Origin: Hyperoodon ampullatus | Lineage: Eukaryota > Chordata > Mammalia > Artiodactyla > Ziphiidae | NCBI GenBank assembly: GCA_949752795.1 | Contig: OX457063.1 | Span: 73,353,771-73,417,770, forward strand | DNA length: 64,000 bases | Direction: 5' to 3' | Shown here: positions 59,395 through 64,000 of the stretch, piece after piece | Numbering within the stretch: the stretch's first letter is position 1 | Layout of the letters: every line of letters begins with the position of its first letter | Program-made: the position numbers and the translations under genes | Notes under the pieces: model-generated | Database searches by the model: none | What the model saw: the letters and a program-made list of their open reading frames with translations, nothing else | Told to the model about the DNA's origin: nothing

Positions 59395-59645
59395 AATATT
59401 AACTGCCATTAATTGCTACCTTAGCATTTAATAAGTATCTACTATGTGCCAGACGCAGAGCTAAGTATTTTTACCCTCCTCGTATCCAGTTCTCGCAACA
59501 GCACTAACAAATGAGCAGTAAAACCCACAGCTTGCACATGAGGAAACTGCAGTTCACTGAGGATACTGGGGTGCCTCAGTCACATCATAAGGAATGATGG
59601 AGCTGAGACTCTGTCTGCTCTTTACTATGCCAGCCTGTCTCCCTA
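59395..59645 (-). repeat. MIR SINE, nearly full length
   Basis: It contains 'agtatctactatgtgccagacgcagagctaag', 'cacatgaggaaactgcag' and 'ggagctgagactctgtctgct', covering most of antisense MIR. This is the best preserved MIR here. Confidence 0.82.
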
Positions 59646-60158
59646 TAAAGAACTTCTTTTTGTACACATGGTTCTCTATTCAATGATTTTGTTTCTTTAC
59701 TAAAAAATGAATGATGGGTGAGTATGCATATTTTAATGTAATTAAACCTTTGATACACAAAAGCACAAGCAAACAGAACAGTAAAGACAAAAGAAAGTAG
59801 TGCAAATGGTACCCAGATTATGGCCATATAAACCAGTGAACCAGGAGCACTTCAGACAAACCAGCAATATCCTGAGTATCCCAGTCATACAGCCATGAAT
59901 TTGACTGCTTGTTGGCTTTTCTTTCCAGGCTGTGCTTCCTCAGAGGCAGAAAGATACAATTCAGTGAATGAAATTCCTCATAAAATCAAATTCTAGTAAC
60001 TGCCCCTACCCCCAGTGGAGTTGGGGGTTGAGGTATACACGAGAGAAAAGAAATAATTTCAAATTTTGGTTTTATGGACCCTGAATTACTCAAACATTAT
60101 TATTATTATTTTAGATCTCAATCTTAATCCCAATAGTATTTCTTAAGCACTTAATAGA
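59646..60158. other. Unassigned interval
   Basis: Nothing recognised. Confidence 0.4.
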
Positions 60159-60159
60159 C

Positions 60160-60295
60160 TTTACTTTTTAGGGCAGTTTCATTTCTACAAAAGGAAAAAT
60201 GAGGGGAAGTACAGAGAGTTCCCATATACTCTCTGTCGCACACATGCACAGCCTCCTGCACTATCAAGATCTTGCACCAGAGTGGTATGTGATGT
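60160..60295 (-). repeat. L1M 3'UTR fragment, antisense
   Basis: 'ttagggcagtttcatttctac', 'aagtacagagagttcccatatact' and 'cactatcaagatcttgcaccagagtgg' are the reverse complement of the L1M 3' end seen in sense at 20,450-20,580. Confidence 0.75.
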
Positions 60296-61299
60296 ACTCC
60301 TATTTTAATAAATTATATCTCCATCGTTTCCATGGAATTTATTGAGTATGGACTCATCATGTACTAGTTCCCTAAAAACTGGTTAAATCATACCGAAATT
60401 CTCATATACTCAACATATAAGGTGAATCCAAATAGCTCATTCCCAGCCTTTTCAGAAAAATCAAAATCGTAGCTGACACTAGCTGAAGGTGTTTTATTTG
60501 TGCTTTTCTGAGCCCTTGACTTGTATGAAGTCATTTAGTCCTCCTAACAAATAGTGAAAAATGGGTGAGTATACATGTTTTAGCAAACTATAAAATGTCT
60601 TCATCTTCTCCATGGAATTTGTGGCACCCAGAACATGCAGTTTCCATGTGTCAGAGGTTGATCAACAAATGCATCCATGAAAGGCAGGAAAAGGTTGAAC
60701 ACTTCTCAATATATATTCATTGAAAAATACAGTAGTCACATCATGGGGGAATCATATTGTTCAGTCCATATACTGTCATACATACTTGTGTTTCCTTGCA
60801 AATGAGCCAAAGTGGGAAAGGGATGGGACAAAATCATTGTAAACAGATGGGACAAACTAAATTGAAAATATTGTTCATCATACCAAAGGACACACTACTA
60901 TAAAGACTCTGACTCTGTCTTCATAATATAAATTAAAAATGAAAAGTAATCAATTTAACCTCCGGGACTTGTTTCTAAAAACAATTTTTATAGCATTACA
61001 ATGTTTTAACAGATTCCACTTAATCAAATGTACCTTCTAAAACTGGCTTTTCACATAATTATCATTAAAATCCATGATTATAACCTTGGGATTAGTAGAA
61101 TCTTGAAACACCTTCTGAGTCAGTCTTTCAAAATATAAAATAGCATTCAGTACTGGTGCAAGATTAAGAATGGTCTCTTGTATGAATCACAACCTTTTCA
61201 AACATAGGAATTAAAGAAAAAATTTTTCCAAAATTCCATAGTCCCTGCATACTGTAAATGTATTTTTTGTATCCACTTATTGAGCAAATACATAGGGAC
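60296..61299. other. Unassigned interval with one local repeat
   Basis: Bases 60,340-60,430 resemble 63,910-64,000 (see findings). A weak antisense MIR-like scrap lies near 60,490-60,570. No gene recognised. Confidence 0.4.
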
Positions 61300-61316
61300 A
61301 AGACCCCTAGAACTTT

Positions 61317-63701
61317 TTTTTTAACATCTTTATTGGAGTATAATTGTTTTACAATGTTGTTAGTTTCTGCTGTATAACAAAGTGAATCAGCTATACATAT
61401 ACATATATCCCCAAATGCCCTCCCTCTTGCGTCTCCCTCCCACTCTCCCTATCCCACCCCTCTAGGTGGTCACAAAGCACCGAGCTGACCTCTCTGTGCG
61501 ATTCAGCTGCTTCCCACTAGCTATCTATTTTACATTTGGTAGTGTGCATATGTCCATGCCACTCTCTCACTTCGTCCCAGCTTACCCTTCCCCCATCCCA
61601 TGTCCTCAAGTCCATTCTCTACATCTGCATCTTTGCATCTTTATTCCTGTCCTGCCCCTAGGTTCATTAGAACCTTTTTTTTTTTTTTTAGATTCTATAT
61701 ATATATGTGTTAGCATACGGTATTTGTTTTTCTCTTTCTAACTTACTTCACTCTGTATGACAGACTCAAGGTCCAGCCACCTCACTACAAATAACTCAAT
61801 TTCGTTTATTTTTATGGCTAATATTCCATTGTATATATGTGCCACAGCTTCTTTATGCATTCATCTGTCGATGGACACTTAGGTTGCTTCCATGTCCTGA
61901 CTATTGTAAATAGTGCTACAGTGAACATTGTGGTACATGTCTCTTTTTGAATTTTGGCTTTCTCAGGGTATATGTCCAGTAGTGGGATTGCTGGGTCATA
62001 TGGTAGTTCTATTTTTAGTTTTCTAAGGAACCTCCATACTGTTCTCCATAGTGGCTGTATCAATTTACATACCCACCAACAGGGCAAGAGGGTTCCCTTT
62101 TCTCCACACCCTCTTCAGCATTTATTGTTTGTAGATTTTTTGATGATGGCCATTCTGACTGGTGTGAGGTGATACCTCATTGTAGTTTTGATTTGCATTT
62201 TTCTAATGATTAGTGATGTTGAGCATTCTTTCATGTGTTTGTTGGCAATCTGTATATCTTCTTGGGAGAAATATCTATTTAGGTCTTCTGCCCATTTTTG
62301 GATTGAGTTGTTTGTTTTTTATTATTGAGCTGCATGAACTGCTTGTATATTTTGGAGAGTAATCCTTTGCCAGTTGCTTGGTTTGCAAATATTTTCTCCC
62401 ATTCGGAGGGTTGTCTTTTCACCTTGTTTATGTTTTCCTTTGCTGTGCAAAAGCTTTTAGGTTTCATTAGGTCCCATTTGTTTATTTTTGTTTTTATTTC
62501 CACTTCTCTAGGATATGGGTCAAAAAGGATCTGTGATTTATGCCAGAGAGTGTTCTGCCTATGTTTTCCTCTAAGAGCTTTATAGTGTCTGGCCTTACAT
62601 TTAGGCCTTTAATCCATTTTTAGTTTATTTTTGTATACAGTGTTAGGGATTGTTCTAATATCATTCTTTTACACGTAGCTGTCCAGTTTTCCCAGCACTA
62701 CTTATTGAAGTGGCTGTCTTTTCTCCACTGTATATTCTTGCCTCCTTTATCAAAGATAAGGTGACCATATGTGCATGGGTTTATCTCTGGGCTTTCTATC
62801 CTGTTCCATTGATCTATATTTCTACTTTTGTGCCAGTACCATATTGTCTTGATTACTGTAGGTTTGTAGTATAGTCTGAAGATATGGAGCCTGATTCCTC
62901 CAGCTCCATTTTTCTTTCTCAAGATTGCTTTGGCTATTCTGGGTCTTTTGTATTTCCATACAAATTGTGAAATTTTTTGTTCTAGTTCTCTGAAAAATGC
63001 CATTGGTAATTTGATAGGGATTGCATTCAGTCTGTAGATTGCTTTGGGTAGTATAGTCATTTTCACAATGTTGATTCTTCCATTCCAAGAACATGGTATA
63101 TCTCTCCATCTGTTTGTGTCATCTTTAATTTCTTTCATCAGTGTCTTATAGTTTTCTGCATACAGGTCTTTTGTCTCCTTAGGTAGAGGAGACAAAAGAC
63201 CTAGGTATTTACTCCTAGGTATTTTATTCTTTTTGTTGCAGTAGTAAATGGGAATGTTTCCTTAATTTCTCTTTCAGATTTTTCATCATTATTGTATAGG
63301 AATGCAAGAGATTTCTGTACATTAATTTTGTACCCTGCTACTTTACCAAATTCATTGATTAGCTCTAGTAGTTTTCTGGTAGCATCTTTAGGATTCTCTA
63401 TGTATAGTATCATGCAAACAGTGACAGTTTTACTTCTTCTTTTCCGATTTGGATTCCTTTTATTTCTTTTTCTTCTCTGATTGCTGTGGCTAAAACTTCC
63501 AAAACTATGTTGAATAATAGTGGTGAGAGTGGGCAACCTTGTCTTGTTCCTGATCTTAGAGGAAATGGTTTCAGTTTTTCACCATTGAGAATGATGTTCG
63601 CTGTGGGTTTGTCATACATGGCCTTTATTATGTTGAAGTAGGTTCCCTCTATGCCTACTTTCTGGAGAGTTTTTATCATAAATGGGTGTTGAATTTTGTC
63701 A
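61317..63701 (-). mobile_element. 5'-truncated L1 with TSD, inactive
   Basis: Minus-strand order: truncated ORF2 RT from about the start of the palm (63,701), the C-terminal cysteine zone, 3'UTR and poly(A), the T-run at 61,317. Duplications aagacccctagaacttt (61,300-61,316) and the same with one change (63,702-63,718) flank it. Two lesions stand out: a 25-base snap-back insertion at 63,187-63,211 and a 7-bp deletion near 63,415 that removes the FADD aspartates. Several frameshifts split ORF2. The nick context (CTTT/AAA) fits L1 endonuclease. Confidence 0.95.
63164..63202. repeat. Perfect 16-bp inverted repeat with 7-base loop
   Basis: Arms aggtcttttgtctcct (63,164-63,179) and aggagacaaaagacct (63,187-63,202) flank taggtag. 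The second arm is absent from the matching place in the L1 copies at 23,865 and 55,600. Confidence 0.95.
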
Positions 63702-63718
63702 AAGACTCCTAGAACTTT

Positions 63719-64000
63719 AAATGAATTTTTATATTTTATTAAATATAACGCTGTGTGTGTGTGTTAGGGAAATGGTTGGGGACATATTTGCATATGTGCA
63801 AGGCGGAGAAAGAAAAGCAGACTGATGTTATCTTGTCAAGGCTCACTTCACATAGGTCCATGGTGATATCACAGCAGCTTCGCAACTTCAAAGGGTCCGT
63901 AGGTCACACTTTTGTAAGTATTGGTTCATTATGTTTTAGTTCCCTAAAACCTGGTGAAAGCATATAGAAACTCTCATACACTCAACATGTAAGATGAATC
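63719..64000. other. Flanking interval with a local repeat copy
   Basis: It contains a short (GT)n at 63,751-63,764. The last ~90 bases resemble 60,340-60,430. The short ORF at 63,755-63,967 has no recognisable domain. Confidence 0.4.

Noticed and set aside
1..64000. CRISPR arrays, operons, bacterial-type promoters or terminators
   Set aside because: The window is mammalian nuclear DNA. No regularly spaced direct repeats or prokaryotic gene structure are present.

Overview
The window is mammalian nuclear DNA and most likely cetacean, probably a toothed whale or dolphin. It is AT-rich and dominated by LINE-1. It carries several copies of a tRNA-derived SINE opening with 'ggcttccctggtggcgc' and continuing with the cetacean CHR-type body. 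I see no BovB or Bov-tA sequence and no primate Alu. The organism call rests on recognising these repeat families by eye, not on a database search. I found no host protein-coding gene that I can name. The window reads as intergenic or deep intronic DNA. Almost every ORF longer than about 60 codons outside the L1s is a chance ORF or lies in a repeat.

Layout. 1-21,400: mostly old single-copy DNA with decayed MIR, L2, MER5-like and short L1 pieces, plus an old L1M 3' part at 19.26-20.59 kb. 21.4-25.4 kb: a CHR SINE, then a 5'-inverted (twin-primed) L1 with a 13-bp target-site duplication and another SINE inside it. 26.2-33.3 kb: an old minus-strand L1M, split by a second minus-strand L1 3' fragment that itself holds a Tigger end, an AT microsatellite and a SINE. 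Two more SINEs sit in the outer L1M. 33.3-33.8 kb: a solo LTR of MLT2 (ERVL) type. 34-44.7 kb: sparse DNA with an L1 tail, a 233-bp TA-flanked Tigger-derived MITE, two CHR SINEs and one unexplained minus-strand ORF that looks like a possible first coding exon. 44.7-50.1 kb: more L1 debris.

The main object is at 50,153-57,437: a full-length L1 of about 7.3 kb with a 2.15-kb 5'UTR, intact ORF1 (304 aa), intact ORF2 (1272 aa, all endonuclease and reverse-transcriptase catalytic residues present), a 3'UTR and a poly(A) tail. A 14-bp target-site duplication (aagaacctaggggt) flanks it, and it sits inside the 3'UTR of an older L1 tail. By sequence it looks retrotransposition-competent. It ends in poly(A) about 40 nt short of the terminus shared by several L1 tails in the window. 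58-64 kb: an L2, a MIR, old L1M tail pieces, and a minus-strand 5'-truncated L1 (61,317-63,701) with a 17-bp duplication, a snap-back inverted insertion and a 7-bp deletion that removes its reverse-transcriptase active site.

ORF1p and ORF2p of the full-length L1 would act together as a ribonucleoprotein. The CHR SINEs have no protein of their own and probably used the same L1 machinery, as their A-rich tails and L1-style target duplications indicate.
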